Shown: in pieces, positions 8,403-17,066 of the stretch
Numbering within the stretch: the first letter of the stretch is position 1
How the letters are laid out: every line of letters starts with the position of its first letter
Source of the DNA: UA16 sp042095135
GTDB lineage: Bacteria > Bacteroidota > Bacteroidia > Flavobacteriales_D > Sanyastnellaceae
Direction of reading: 5' to 3'
Length of the DNA stretch: 51,674 nucleotides
Assembly (NCBI GenBank): GCA_042095135.1
Contig: JBELBV010000011.1
Location: forward strand, 1 to 51,674
Program-made: the position numbers and the translations under genes
The notes under the pieces: model-generated
What the model was told of the DNA's origin: nothing
Seen by the model: the letters and a program-made list of their open reading frames with translations, nothing else
The model's database searches: none

Positions 8403-9641
8403 GTGCGCCAACAGCGCATGCGCATCGGCCTTCCAGGGCTGGCGTAGTTTCGGCACTACGGGGTTGTAGCCCCGTGTGTACCGGTCCACCACGGCGTGGA
8501 ACAGCGGATTTCTGAACCGCACTTCGCACATCAAGCGCCGGGGTAGCGCCCCCACTGAGGACTTGATTTCAAGGGCGGTTCGGCCCATGTTGACCTGCTT
8601 GCTCCTGCGCTCCACCCCGAGGCAGATGAATTCCACCAACATGCGCTGGTAGATGGCATGGGTCTTGCGCAATTCGGGGTCGAAGCCCACAAAAAATGCT
8701 TCCGTCTCTTCGCTTCCTACGTAGGCGCATTGAAACCCTTTCAGCACGCCGTCCAATTCGTAGACCGTCACAACAAAATCATCGCCCCACTCCGCTTTGG
8801 AGGAGAGCAATTCCGCTGCGTGCAGCGACCCCAAGCGGAACCCGGATCGTTCGTAAACGCTCTGGTACAGTGCAATAAGTTCGTTGCAACGTTCGGTCAA
8901 TTCTGCCCTGGAGAGCGTTCGAAGCTCGAAGTCGGCAGACAGAGCCATGATGCGCTTGATCTTCGTTCGAGACTTGGTTTTCAGCCCCTGCATGTAGTCG
9001 TCAAAATGGTTCCACTCCGGATTGACGTGAAACAACATCTCCGGGTCGAACTCCAAGGGCGTCCAGCCTTGGTGCTGAACTTCCCGCCTTGCATCGCCGT
9101 GGATGGGCTGGTCTTTGATCATGACCACCCTTGGCACCTGCATGCCGTCCAAACGATGCGGCTGAAACACCGTTTCGGTGAGCAATCGACGCGCCTCTGT
9201 AGCTGAAACCGCAGAAGACCAGCACTGCCCGTGTTCTCCACTCCCCAAGACAGTCCCTACCACGCGCACGCGGAAATGAAACCGTCCGTCCTTTCCATGG
9301 AGCAGTTTACTGATGCCCGAAAACCAACTGCGCTCGGATTGCACATGGCTGTCGAGGTTGACGCTTTCTGCTGTGGAGTCTTCGATACACGCCAGCCCAA
9401 TCAGGGTGCCGTTTCGTTTCCACTGCACGGCAGCCACCGGTCGGTCCGGAGCCTTCAACAGCGAGCGCATCATCCGCCCGTCTAAAAAAACCGATGGTTG
9501 CGCAGTAGCAGTCAAAAAAGCATCCCAAACGCTCCAATCGACAGCTTCGATGGCACCATGACCCCAGTGCCATGAGGCCTCAGTTTCATCGGCAAGGAAG
9601 GTAACCTTATGTCCGCTCGGCTTGTGCTTCAATTTCGTCAT
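8382..9641 (-). CDS. FemAB/GNAT-like acyltransferase
   Basis: A 419-residue soluble protein starting at ATG 9641, inside the last 35 bases of the upstream yfhO-like gene. The second half fits the BioF2-like/FemAB acetyltransferase group (PF13480 type): the LKTKSRTKIKRI block, ELIALYQSVYERSG, then DFVVTVYELDGVLKGFQCAYVG and a terminal PLFHAVVDRYTRGYNP. The first 200 residues are poorly conserved. Family members transfer amino acids or acyl groups, often in envelope or capsule synthesis; the substrate is not visible here. Last gene of the carB operon. It converges with the TonB receptor and the two stops overlap (8382-8402). Confidence 0.65.
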   Translation of the reverse strand: MTKLKHKPSGHKVTFLADETEASWHWGHGAIEAVDWSVWDAFLTATAQPSVFLDGRMMRSLLKAPDRPVAAVQWKRNGTLIGLACIEDSTAESVNLDSHVQSERSWFSGISKLLHGKDGRFHFRVRVVGTVLGSGEHGQCWSSAVSATEARRLLTETVFQPHRLDGMQVPRVVMIKDQPIHGDARREVQHQGWTPLEFDPEMLFHVNPEWNHFDDYMQGLKTKSRTKIKRIMALSADFELRTLSRAELTERCNELIALYQSVYERSGFRLGSLHAAELLSSKAEWGDDFVVTVYELDGVLKGFQCAYVGSEETEAFFVGFDPELRKTHAIYQRMLVEFICLGVERRSKQVNMGRTALEIKSSVGALPRRLMCEVRFRNPLFHAVVDRYTRGYNPVVPKLRQPWKADAHALLAHSELHTL

Positions 9642-12174
9642 TTGACCCTTTCCATCCCCACCAGGCCGCGCCCAATACAAAGAGCAACAAAAGCACATTG
9701 AATAGCACATCCATCCAAGAAGAGCGCTCAAGCGCGTACTCCCAAGTGATGGTGTGTTCACCGGCAGGAACCTTCAATGCCCTTAACACGTAATTGGCGC
9801 GTAAGGTTTCCACAGGTTCACCATCGATGCGTGCCAACCAACCCTCGGGGTACCAAATTTCTGAGAACACACCGAGTCCTTCTGCGGACAGATTCGCCTC
9901 GTATTCAAGGTAATCCGGGGTGTAATTTACCAACTGAATGGTGCCCGTAGCACCGGCTGAAATGCCAGCTAGCCTGCCTGTAAACTCCTCATGGACCACG
10001 GCGCGTACTGGAGCTTCCAATGCCGCGGTCTTGTTGATTTCATCGGCATGGGAAGTGGCCCATTGCCAATCAGATGCCACCCATGCATATCCCGCTGCAC
10101 CGGGCAACGCTGCAGCATCCGGCGCTTGGCCAACAAGGACATACCGGGTGTTCAGCATTTGGTGCCCTACAAGTGAAGCAAATGCACCTTCCGTGTCTCC
10201 GCTTTGGATTTTTTCTACAAACCGAGCGCGCTCGGGGGTCAATACCCGCTCAACAAAGTCTTGGTAGCGACGCAATTTCGCCGCATGGTAGCCGCCCACA
10301 CTTTGGAAAAAATACGAGGCTGAAGCATCCGCAAAGGGGTTTTCCCAGCGGAGTACACGGTACGGCGAACTGAAACGCAATGCCCCAAATTGGCTGATGG
10401 TCTGAATCCTGTCTTTTTCTGCGCGCGTCAAGCGAATGCCATCCAAGCGTTCCAGGTAATGGTCATACAGCAGCGATGCACGTTCCGCGTTGACCGGATT
10501 GCTCCGGAAGTCCTGAGCCAGCAATTTCATCATTTGTGGCTCCGGTGAGAATGGGAAGGCATGGTCTACCTGTTTGACCCAGTTGCGGTACATCCCATTG
10601 ACCTTTTCGTCGTTGAAATACCGGCGATCCACGCTCCATAAATCTCCCGTAGTCACGAGGACCAACGCCAGCAACGCCACGTTTGGTTTGAGTTTGTTCC
10701 AGGCCATGGCAGCGACAATTCCCGATAATATCACCAGCAATCCCAAGGTGCGAAGCACATCCGACCGGAACACTTCGAGTCGTCGGCTCAAAGCTTCTTG
10801 GTACCCCAACTGCTCCACCGCCACGTCCCGGCGAATGGAAGATTGGAAATCGAAAAACGCCTCTGGAACCCCATAAAAACCCGCAAACAGGACCACCAGT
10901 CCCAACGCACTTCCCAGCCACCACCAACGGCGCTTGTTCGGCATACCGCCCGGCTGTGTCGCCTCCCTCACCAATTCTTTCAAGCCCAATGCCGCTCCCA
11001 TGGAAACCGTCATGAGCACCAATACCAACATCATTTTGGTGTCGCGGAATTTGCTGAATGCTGGTACGTGATCCAAGAAGAAATCCATCAGCACACCGCC
11101 GTCCCGCCGGCTCAATAAGATCGCCAAAAGGGAAATGACGACGAGCGGCCACCGCAACCGGTCACGTCCGGCAACGAGGAACATAAAAAACAACGCCACG
11201 AGGATGGCGCCGAAGTAAAACGCACCGCCCGAGAAGGACTGCTCTCCCCAATAAAGCGGATTATTCCCGCCTTTGATGTCCGGGCAGAGAATGGACAGCC
11301 ACTCTCCATCTGCCATGCTGTACTCCAAAATGTAATCCCGGTCCAATCCTTCGGCCGCTTCAGTCGGGTCCACATCTTCAAGAATCCGTTCGCCTCGGAT
11401 GGTGTACTGCGCGTATTCTTGGGTTTCCTTCAAATTAGCATAGCTGGGCAACACCCCAATGATGCCCGCCAATAGCACGACGGCATTGGTGCGCAACGCA
11501 AGGGGCCAATTTTTCTCTTGCACGCCCAAGCGCCAAGTTTCCGCAAGCCCAATGGCGACAAGCAAAAAAAGCAAGTAATAGGTCATCTGCGGGTGACCGG
11601 ATGATACGTGCATGGCCGTCGCAAAAGCGGCCAAAGCACAGCCCATAAACAAGCGACCCCGGTACGCCCAAACGACACCCGCGAGCACAAATGGCATGTA
11701 CGCGATGGCCTGCACTTTCGTGTTGTGCCCGGCAGAGAAATAGAGGACTTCGAATGAACTCAATCCCATCCCCACCCCGCACAGCAGGGCAATCCAAGGT
11801 GAAGCGCCCAAAGCGAGGGCCAAGATGTACCCGCCGATCATGGCCAACCAAAACACCGAGATGCCATTGTATCCCACCAGTGAATTGATCACCCGCTTGG
11901 ATTGACTTACCACATCAAACGATGGCTTTACGGGCGAGATGTGGGTCGTGGGCATCCCCCCAAACATAGAATTGGTCCAGCCTGGCTGTTCACCGAATAG
12001 AACCGCCGCATCTCTCGCCTCCTTGCTCATTCCCACCCAATTTTGGATGTCGCCTTGGCGCACCACATACCCATCAAACGACTTGGAGAGCAAGGCCGAT
12101 GCCAAGGCATAAAAAACAAGCACTGCAACGTAGTGCATGGCATGTTTTTGGAAATGTGCTTTCAATCGTTCCAT
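9607..12174 (-). CDS. YfhO family membrane protein
   Basis: An 855-residue integral membrane protein. The start is ATG at 12174; two codons upstream is only a TTG. It has about a dozen hydrophobic helices from residue 15 to 510 and a large extracytoplasmic C-terminal domain, followed by a last helix (SSWMDVLFNVLLLLFVLGAAW). Typical YfhO features are the loop with GGMPTTHISPV early on and GLGVFSEIWYPEGW with a following Arg/Asp pair near residue 765. YfhO-type proteins are GT-C-like and have been linked to glycosylation of envelope polymers; the substrate here is unknown. It follows the DUF4834 gene by 39 bases. Confidence 0.85.
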   Translation of the reverse strand: MERLKAHFQKHAMHYVAVLVFYALASALLSKSFDGYVVRQGDIQNWVGMSKEARDAAVLFGEQPGWTNSMFGGMPTTHISPVKPSFDVVSQSKRVINSLVGYNGISVFWLAMIGGYILALALGASPWIALLCGVGMGLSSFEVLYFSAGHNTKVQAIAYMPFVLAGVVWAYRGRLFMGCALAAFATAMHVSSGHPQMTYYLLFLLVAIGLAETWRLGVQEKNWPLALRTNAVVLLAGIIGVLPSYANLKETQEYAQYTIRGERILEDVDPTEAAEGLDRDYILEYSMADGEWLSILCPDIKGGNNPLYWGEQSFSGGAFYFGAILVALFFMFLVAGRDRLRWPLVVISLLAILLSRRDGGVLMDFFLDHVPAFSKFRDTKMMLVLVLMTVSMGAALGLKELVREATQPGGMPNKRRWWWLGSALGLVVLFAGFYGVPEAFFDFQSSIRRDVAVEQLGYQEALSRRLEVFRSDVLRTLGLLVILSGIVAAMAWNKLKPNVALLALVLVTTGDLWSVDRRYFNDEKVNGMYRNWVKQVDHAFPFSPEPQMMKLLAQDFRSNPVNAERASLLYDHYLERLDGIRLTRAEKDRIQTISQFGALRFSSPYRVLRWENPFADASASYFFQSVGGYHAAKLRRYQDFVERVLTPERARFVEKIQSGDTEGAFASLVGHQMLNTRYVLVGQAPDAAALPGAAGYAWVASDWQWATSHADEINKTAALEAPVRAVVHEEFTGRLAGISAGATGTIQLVNYTPDYLEYEANLSAEGLGVFSEIWYPEGWLARIDGEPVETLRANYVLRALKVPAGEHTITWEYALERSSWMDVLFNVLLLLFVLGAAWWGWKGSNDEIEAQAERT

Positions 12175-12213
12175 GCGCAATACAGATTTAGGCCCAAGTT
12201 ACGGGGAACGCCC

Positions 12214-12426
12214 TCAAGGCTCGTCAATCTCTTCGAAATCCACATAGTCGCCCAACCCGTCGTCTTTGGGTTGGGAATTCTGATTTCGGGTTCCATCTCG
12301 AGGACCGCGACTCGTCGAGCGCGTGCGCTTCTGCCCTGAATTTCGCGGGCCACCGAACAAGCGGTCCAGCCAGCGGAACACAAACCACACCAACGCGGCC
12401 GTCGCGATGAGTCGAAGCAGCCCCAC
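12214..12426 (-). CDS. DUF4834 family small membrane protein
   Basis: A 70-residue protein with one N-terminal helix (LLRLIATAALVWFVFRWLDRLF) and a disordered polar tail rich in Arg, Ser and Asp, ending DYVDFEEIDEP. This combination is typical of the Bacteroidota DUF4834 family. The only plausible start is GTG at 12426, three bases after the carB stop, so translation is probably coupled to carB. The function is unknown. Confidence 0.75.
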   Translation of the reverse strand: MGLLRLIATAALVWFVFRWLDRLFGGPRNSGQKRTRSTSRGPRDGTRNQNSQPKDDGLGDYVDFEEIDEP

Positions 12427-12429
12427 GCC

Positions 12430-15249
12430 TTATTTACTGAGGTACAAGTTCCGCTCGCTGTACACCTTGCGGAAGAACGGATCGCGCAAATCGGGGATGA
12501 AACGAATGCCCTCCCCAGTCGACTTCATCTCAGGCCCAAGCTCTTTGTTGACTTCGGGGAATTTCTCGTACGAGAAGACAGGGATTTTGACTGCATAACC
12601 TTCCAGCTCAGGGTTGTGCGGCAAGTCTTTCAACTTGGCCTCGCCCATCATCACTTTCGTCGCGTGGTTCACGTAAGGCTCACCGTAAGCCTTCGCGATG
12701 AATGGCACTGTGCGAGAAGCACGTGGGTTCGCCTCGATGATGTACACCTGATCGTCCTTGACAGCGAATTGGATATTGATCAAGCCCACAGTCTCAAGGG
12801 CCAACGCAATGCGCTTGGTGTACTCCTCGATTTGGCTGATGATTAAATCACCCAAATTGTATGGCGGCAATACCGCATAGCTGTCGCCGCTGTGAATGCC
12901 CGCAGGCTCAATGTGCTGCATGATGCCAATGATGCGCACCTCATCGCCGTCACAGATGGCATCGGCTTCGCACTCAATGGCGCCATCGAGGTAATGATCC
13001 AGCAGGACTTTATTGTCCGGCATGTCCCGGAAAATATCGATGACGTGACGTTCCAGTTCGTCTTCGTTGATGACAATCTTCATACGCTGTCCGCCCAACA
13101 CGTAGCTGGGTCGCACCAGCAAGGGGAAACCGAGCGTCTTGCTCAATTCGTTGGCTTCGTCGGCGGTTTCCACTACGCCGAAGTCTGGGTAAGGAACCCC
13201 TTCGTCGCGCAGCAAGGATGAGAACGAACCACGATCTTCTGCCAAGTCCAACGCACGGTAGCTAGTGCCGATGATTTTGATGCCGTACCGCTCGAGCTTT
13301 TCCGCCAACTTCAGTGCGGTCTGGCCACCCAACTGCACGATGACCCCCTCGGGCTTTTCGTGCAAGATGATGTCGTAAATGTGCTCCCAGAAAACCGGCT
13401 CGAAATACAGCTTATCCGCCGTATCCGAGTCGGTTGAAACCGTCTCAGGATTGCAGTTGATCATGATGGTCTCGTACCCACATTCCTTTGCGGCGAGCAC
13501 ACCGTGCACGCAGCAGTAATCGAATTCGATGCCCTGACCGATGCGGTTGGGGCCGCTGCCCAAGACCACGATCTTCTTCTTGTCGGTGACTATGCTCTCG
13601 TTTTCTACCTCAAACGTGGAATAGTAGTAAGGCGTTTGCGCTGGGAATTCCGCCGCACAGGTATCCACCAACTTGTACGTTCGAATGATGCCAAGGTTAA
13701 CGCGGTGCGCATGCACTTCCGACTCGAGGCACTCGAGCATGTGGGCGATTTGCCGATCTGCGTAGCCTTTCTGCTTCGCCTCGCGCATCACCACTTCGGG
13801 GATCGTGTCCAAGGTGTACTTACCAATCTCGTCTTCCAAGTGAACGAGTTCCTCGATCTGGCGCAAGAACCAGGGATCGATTTTGGTGATCTCGTAAATC
13901 TTCCGAATCGGAATGCCCAACTTCATGGCATCGTACAAGTGGAACAAGCGGTTCCAGCTGGCGTGCTTCAAGCTGTTGAAGATGGCGTCTTGATCACGGA
14001 GTTCGCGACCGTCGCATCCGAGCCCGTTCCTGCCCACCTCCAGCGATTGGGCGGCCTTTTGAAGCGCCTCTTGGAAGGAACGGCCAATGGCCATGACCTC
14101 ACCGACGGCCTTCATTTGCAGCCCCAGTTCGCGGTTTGCCCCTTTGAACTTATCAAAGTTCCAACGCGGCACCTTGACCACTACGTAATCGAGCGTGGGC
14201 TCAAACATGGCGCTGGTCGTGCCGGTGATTGGATTGGGCAATTCATCGAGGTGGTAGCCGATGGCCAACTTCGCGGCAATCTTAGCAATCGGATAGCCAG
14301 TAGCCTTCGACGCAAGAGCCGAGGAGCGACTAACGCGCGGGTTGATCTCGATGGCGATGATGTCCTCGTTCTCGTCATTGGACACGGCGAACTGCACGTT
14401 GCACCCACCGGCAAAATCACCGATTTCACGCATCATGCGAATGGCCATGTCGCGCATGCGCTGGAACGTAGTGTCGCTCAATGTCATGGCTGGGGCAACC
14501 GTGATGCTGTCTCCCGTGTGGATACCCATCGGATCGAAATTCTCGATCGAACAGATGATGGTCACGTTGTCGTTGCTGTCGCGCAAGAGCTCCAGCTCGT
14601 ATTCCTTCCAGCCCATGACCGCCTTGTCAATCATAACTTCGTGGATGGGGCTCAGATGCAAGCCCCGTGTCAAGGCTTCATCGAAATCGGCCGGGTCGTG
14701 GATGATGCTTGCGCCGGCTCCACCAAGCGTGTAGCTCGCCCGAATGCACAACGGGAATCCGAATTGCTGGGCCGCCTCTTTGCCTTCGAGGAAACTCTTG
14801 GCCGTGGCTTGCGGAGCCATGGGAATGCCCATGGACTCCATTAGGTCGCGGAAACGTTCGCGGTTTTCGGTGATCTCAATCGCATCAATATCCACACCAA
14901 TCATCCGCACGTTGTGATCCTTCCAAATGCCCATCTCATCGCATTGAATGCACAAGTTCAACGCCGTCTGTCCGCCCATTGTCGGCAATACCGAATCAAT
15001 GTTCGGATGCTTCGCGAGGATATTTTCGATGGAAGCAGGTTCCAGCGGCTCGAGGTACACGTGATCCGCCATGACCGGATCGGTCATGATGGTCGCGGGG
15101 TTGGAATTGATGAGGGTGGTTTCGATGCCTTCTTCGCGAAGGGATCGGAGGGCTTGTGATCCAGAATAATCAAACTCGCAAGCCTGTCCAATGACAATTG
15201 GTCCACTGCCAATGAGGAGGACCGATTTGATGCTTTTGTCTTTGGGCAT
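12430..15249 (-). CDS. carB: Carbamoyl-phosphate synthase large chain, short form
   Basis: It makes carbamoyl phosphate from glutamine-derived ammonia, bicarbonate and two ATP, for pyrimidine and arginine synthesis. Both synthetase halves are present: GSGPIVIGQACEFDYSG near the start and LGSGPNRIGQGIEFDYC near residue 563, with ATP-grasp domains at about 130-330 and 680-870 and the GGQTAL motif in each half. The protein ends at residue 939, just after the second synthetase domain. The C-terminal MGS allosteric domain of the E. coli enzyme (about 1070 residues) is therefore missing, as in several Bacteroidota. Start ATG 15249 follows a run of T on the coding strand side. The glutaminase subunit carA is not in the window. 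Confidence 0.97.
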   Translation of the reverse strand: MPKDKSIKSVLLIGSGPIVIGQACEFDYSGSQALRSLREEGIETTLINSNPATIMTDPVMADHVYLEPLEPASIENILAKHPNIDSVLPTMGGQTALNLCIQCDEMGIWKDHNVRMIGVDIDAIEITENRERFRDLMESMGIPMAPQATAKSFLEGKEAAQQFGFPLCIRASYTLGGAGASIIHDPADFDEALTRGLHLSPIHEVMIDKAVMGWKEYELELLRDSNDNVTIICSIENFDPMGIHTGDSITVAPAMTLSDTTFQRMRDMAIRMMREIGDFAGGCNVQFAVSNDENEDIIAIEINPRVSRSSALASKATGYPIAKIAAKLAIGYHLDELPNPITGTTSAMFEPTLDYVVVKVPRWNFDKFKGANRELGLQMKAVGEVMAIGRSFQEALQKAAQSLEVGRNGLGCDGRELRDQDAIFNSLKHASWNRLFHLYDAMKLGIPIRKIYEITKIDPWFLRQIEELVHLEDEIGKYTLDTIPEVVMREAKQKGYADRQIAHMLECLESEVHAHRVNLGIIRTYKLVDTCAAEFPAQTPYYYSTFEVENESIVTDKKKIVVLGSGPNRIGQGIEFDYCCVHGVLAAKECGYETIMINCNPETVSTDSDTADKLYFEPVFWEHIYDIILHEKPEGVIVQLGGQTALKLAEKLERYGIKIIGTSYRALDLAEDRGSFSSLLRDEGVPYPDFGVVETADEANELSKTLGFPLLVRPSYVLGGQRMKIVINEDELERHVIDIFRDMPDNKVLLDHYLDGAIECEADAICDGDEVRIIGIMQHIEPAGIHSGDSYAVLPPYNLGDLIISQIEEYTKRIALALETVGLINIQFAVKDDQVYIIEANPRASRTVPFIAKAYGEPYVNHATKVMMGEAKLKDLPHNPELEGYAVKIPVFSYEKFPEVNKELGPEMKSTGEGIRFIPDLRDPFFRKVYSERNLYLSK

Positions 15250-15321
15250 TTTTTTTTTACCCCGCTCGCACTAGGCCAACGGGCGGTAAATTTTTAAGAC
15301 AGTTGGGGACATTTCCGGGCA

Positions 15322-15329
15322 CAAAATTA
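15322..15329 (-). promoter_or_regulatory. Candidate -7 promoter element for carB
   Basis: On the minus strand this reads TAATTTTG, a full match to the Bacteroidota TAnnTTTG element, giving a leader of about 65 bases to carB. I find no TTG at the usual 19-21 base spacing upstream. Confidence 0.4.
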
Positions 15330-15407
15330 CACGTCGCCTTCAATCCTTCGGAAAAAAGTCATCCACAATTTCCACGCGCTATTCACATTGCACCCGACCT
15401 TTGAATC

Positions 15408-16289
15408 ATGGAGTTTGCAACACCCGAGGAGCAAGGGCAGCGGTCGTTAATCGTTTGCGAAGGCTGGGAAATTGAATACGCCGTTTGGACAACTGACGAC
15501 AAGCCGCAGGGAGAGGTCCCGGTGGTGGTCGCCTTTCACGGTTTTGCACGCCCTTTGGAAGATTTACGCGCCGCCCACCAAGCGTGGCCGCACCCGCACG
15601 CCTTGGTCTCCATTCACTTGCCTCATCACGGTGCCAGTCGGCCGCTTCCAGAGAGCGGACCCGAAGACCGCCCCATAGAGTCCGAGGCATTCAACCGCAT
15701 CGTCGACGCCATCATCTCCCGTGAAATTCCAAACGCCGGAAACCGCACCTTGCTGGGGTACAGCATCGGGGGCAGGATTGCGCTAGCTCTTTTGGTCGAC
15801 CGTCCTGCCACTTGGCACAACGTGGTGCTGTTGGCCCCCGATGGGCTGAAGCAATCGCCCTTTTACGCAATCACCGTGCACACCCGCTTGGGAAGGTGGG
15901 CGTGGTTTTGGATGGACCAGAACGAGCAATGGGTCTGGAAGTGGTCGGATGCGTTGTTCAAATGGGGGCTCATCTCGAAACACCTGCACGGGTTTATCTA
16001 CTTTCATTCATCGTCACACGCCATGCGCATGATGGTGTGGAAAGGCTGGAGAAGCCACCGGGCCTGTTGGCCTGGGCATGGGGCCATCAAGGCTGCCCTT
16101 GAACAGGTGCCAAGTGCCACTCTTGTTTTTGGGGAATTTGACAAAATCATTCCGTCGGGCAACGCCACGCGGCTTCGGCGCATGACCCGAAATCAGCGAC
16201 ACGTCTCGTATCAAACCGTCCGGTCCGGCCACAACCTGCTCAAACCCGAAACGATGGATGAAGTTGTTCGCTGTATCTTCGAATCATGA
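15408..16289 (+). CDS. Alpha/beta hydrolase
   Basis: A 293-residue cytoplasmic protein with the alpha/beta hydrolase pattern. An oxyanion-type HG sits at 44-45 (AFHGFA), the nucleophile elbow is GYSIGG with Ser119, and a probable acid Asp245 (FGEFDKIIP) and His275 (SGHNLL) complete the triad. The Trp-rich segment at 162-215 is the lid position. The substrate is unknown. Its stop overlaps the start of the prenylglyceryl phosphate synthase gene (ATGA), so a role in lipid metabolism is possible but not shown by sequence. Confidence 0.85.
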   Translation: MEFATPEEQGQRSLIVCEGWEIEYAVWTTDDKPQGEVPVVVAFHGFARPLEDLRAAHQAWPHPHALVSIHLPHHGASRPLPESGPEDRPIESEAFNRIVDAIISREIPNAGNRTLLGYSIGGRIALALLVDRPATWHNVVLLAPDGLKQSPFYAITVHTRLGRWAWFWMDQNEQWVWKWSDALFKWGLISKHLHGFIYFHSSSHAMRMMVWKGWRSHRACWPGHGAIKAALEQVPSATLVFGEFDKIIPSGNATRLRRMTRNQRHVSYQTVRSGHNLLKPETMDEVVRCIFES

Positions 16290-17056
16290 GTTGGCTCCAC
16301 GACCTTCAAAACGACCAGCGCCATGGGCGCAAGCGCCTCGCCGCTTTGCTCGATCCCGATGACTTGCCAACCGGTCGCGATTGGACCCGGTTCATGGATG
16401 GACTGAATGCTTCACCCATCACCGACATATTCGTTGGAGGCAGCCTCCTCACTGCGCGCAACGTCAAAGACATTTTGCATTCGCTGCGCGCCCACTACAA
16501 TGGACGTGTGACCCTGTTTCCAGGGAGCCCTGAACAAGTGACCCCCGGGGCTGATGCCGTGCTCTTCCTCTCGTTGATTTCTGGTCGCAATCCCGATTTG
16601 CTCATTGGCAGGCACGTCGAGAGCGGTATGCGCATCCGTGACATGGGGATGGACGTGGTCCCGACGGGCTACATGCTCATTGGGGATGGATCATTGACCA
16701 CTGCTGCGTACATGAGCAACAGTTTACCCATTCCATCTGCTAAAAAAGAAATCGCCGTGGCCACAGCTGTTGCCGGCGAAATGCTCGGGCTGGGCGCCTT
16801 GTTTTTGGACGCCGGAAGCGGCGCGCAACAAGGCATTTCACCTTCTACCATTCGCGCCGTGAGTGATGCCGTGGATTGCCCGATCATCATCGGTGGAGGC
16901 ATCTGTGATGCCGCTGGCATTGAAGCCGCTTGGCAAGCCGGAGCCGACCTGGTGGTCATCGGACACGCCATCGAAAGCCGCCCCTTTCAGCTAGATTGGT
17001 TGCCGCACCCTGAGGCGTTCAGCATGAAGTCCAATCCCGCTGAGGAGCAGCTCTAA
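16286..17056 (+). CDS. pcrB: Geranylgeranylglyceryl/heptaprenylglyceryl phosphate synthase
   Basis: A 256-residue TIM-barrel prenyltransferase of the GGGP/PcrB family, which joins a polyprenyl diphosphate to sn-glycerol-1-phosphate. Key blocks are visible: AALLDPDD near residue 20, FVGGSLLT near 50, FPGSPEQVTPGADAVLFLS near 78-96, VPTGYMLIG near 125, FLDAGSGA near 172 and the phosphate-binding IIIGGGICDAAGI near 199-211. The length fits. Whether the substrate is C20 or C35 cannot be read from sequence alone. It starts within the stop of the hydrolase gene (ATGA) and converges with the TonB receptor 10 bases away. Confidence 0.93.
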   Translation: MSWLHDLQNDQRHGRKRLAALLDPDDLPTGRDWTRFMDGLNASPITDIFVGGSLLTARNVKDILHSLRAHYNGRVTLFPGSPEQVTPGADAVLFLSLISGRNPDLLIGRHVESGMRIRDMGMDVVPTGYMLIGDGSLTTAAYMSNSLPIPSAKKEIAVATAVAGEMLGLGALFLDAGSGAQQGISPSTIRAVSDAVDCPIIIGGGICDAAGIEAAWQAGADLVVIGHAIESRPFQLDWLPHPEAFSMKSNPAEEQL

Positions 17057-17066
17057 ACGAGCGGGT

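Noticed and set aside
13504..14844. Open frame of 446 codons on the plus strand inside carB
   Set aside because: It is antisense to strongly conserved carB and its product has no recognisable domain; long antisense frames are expected from the codon bias of GC-rich genes.
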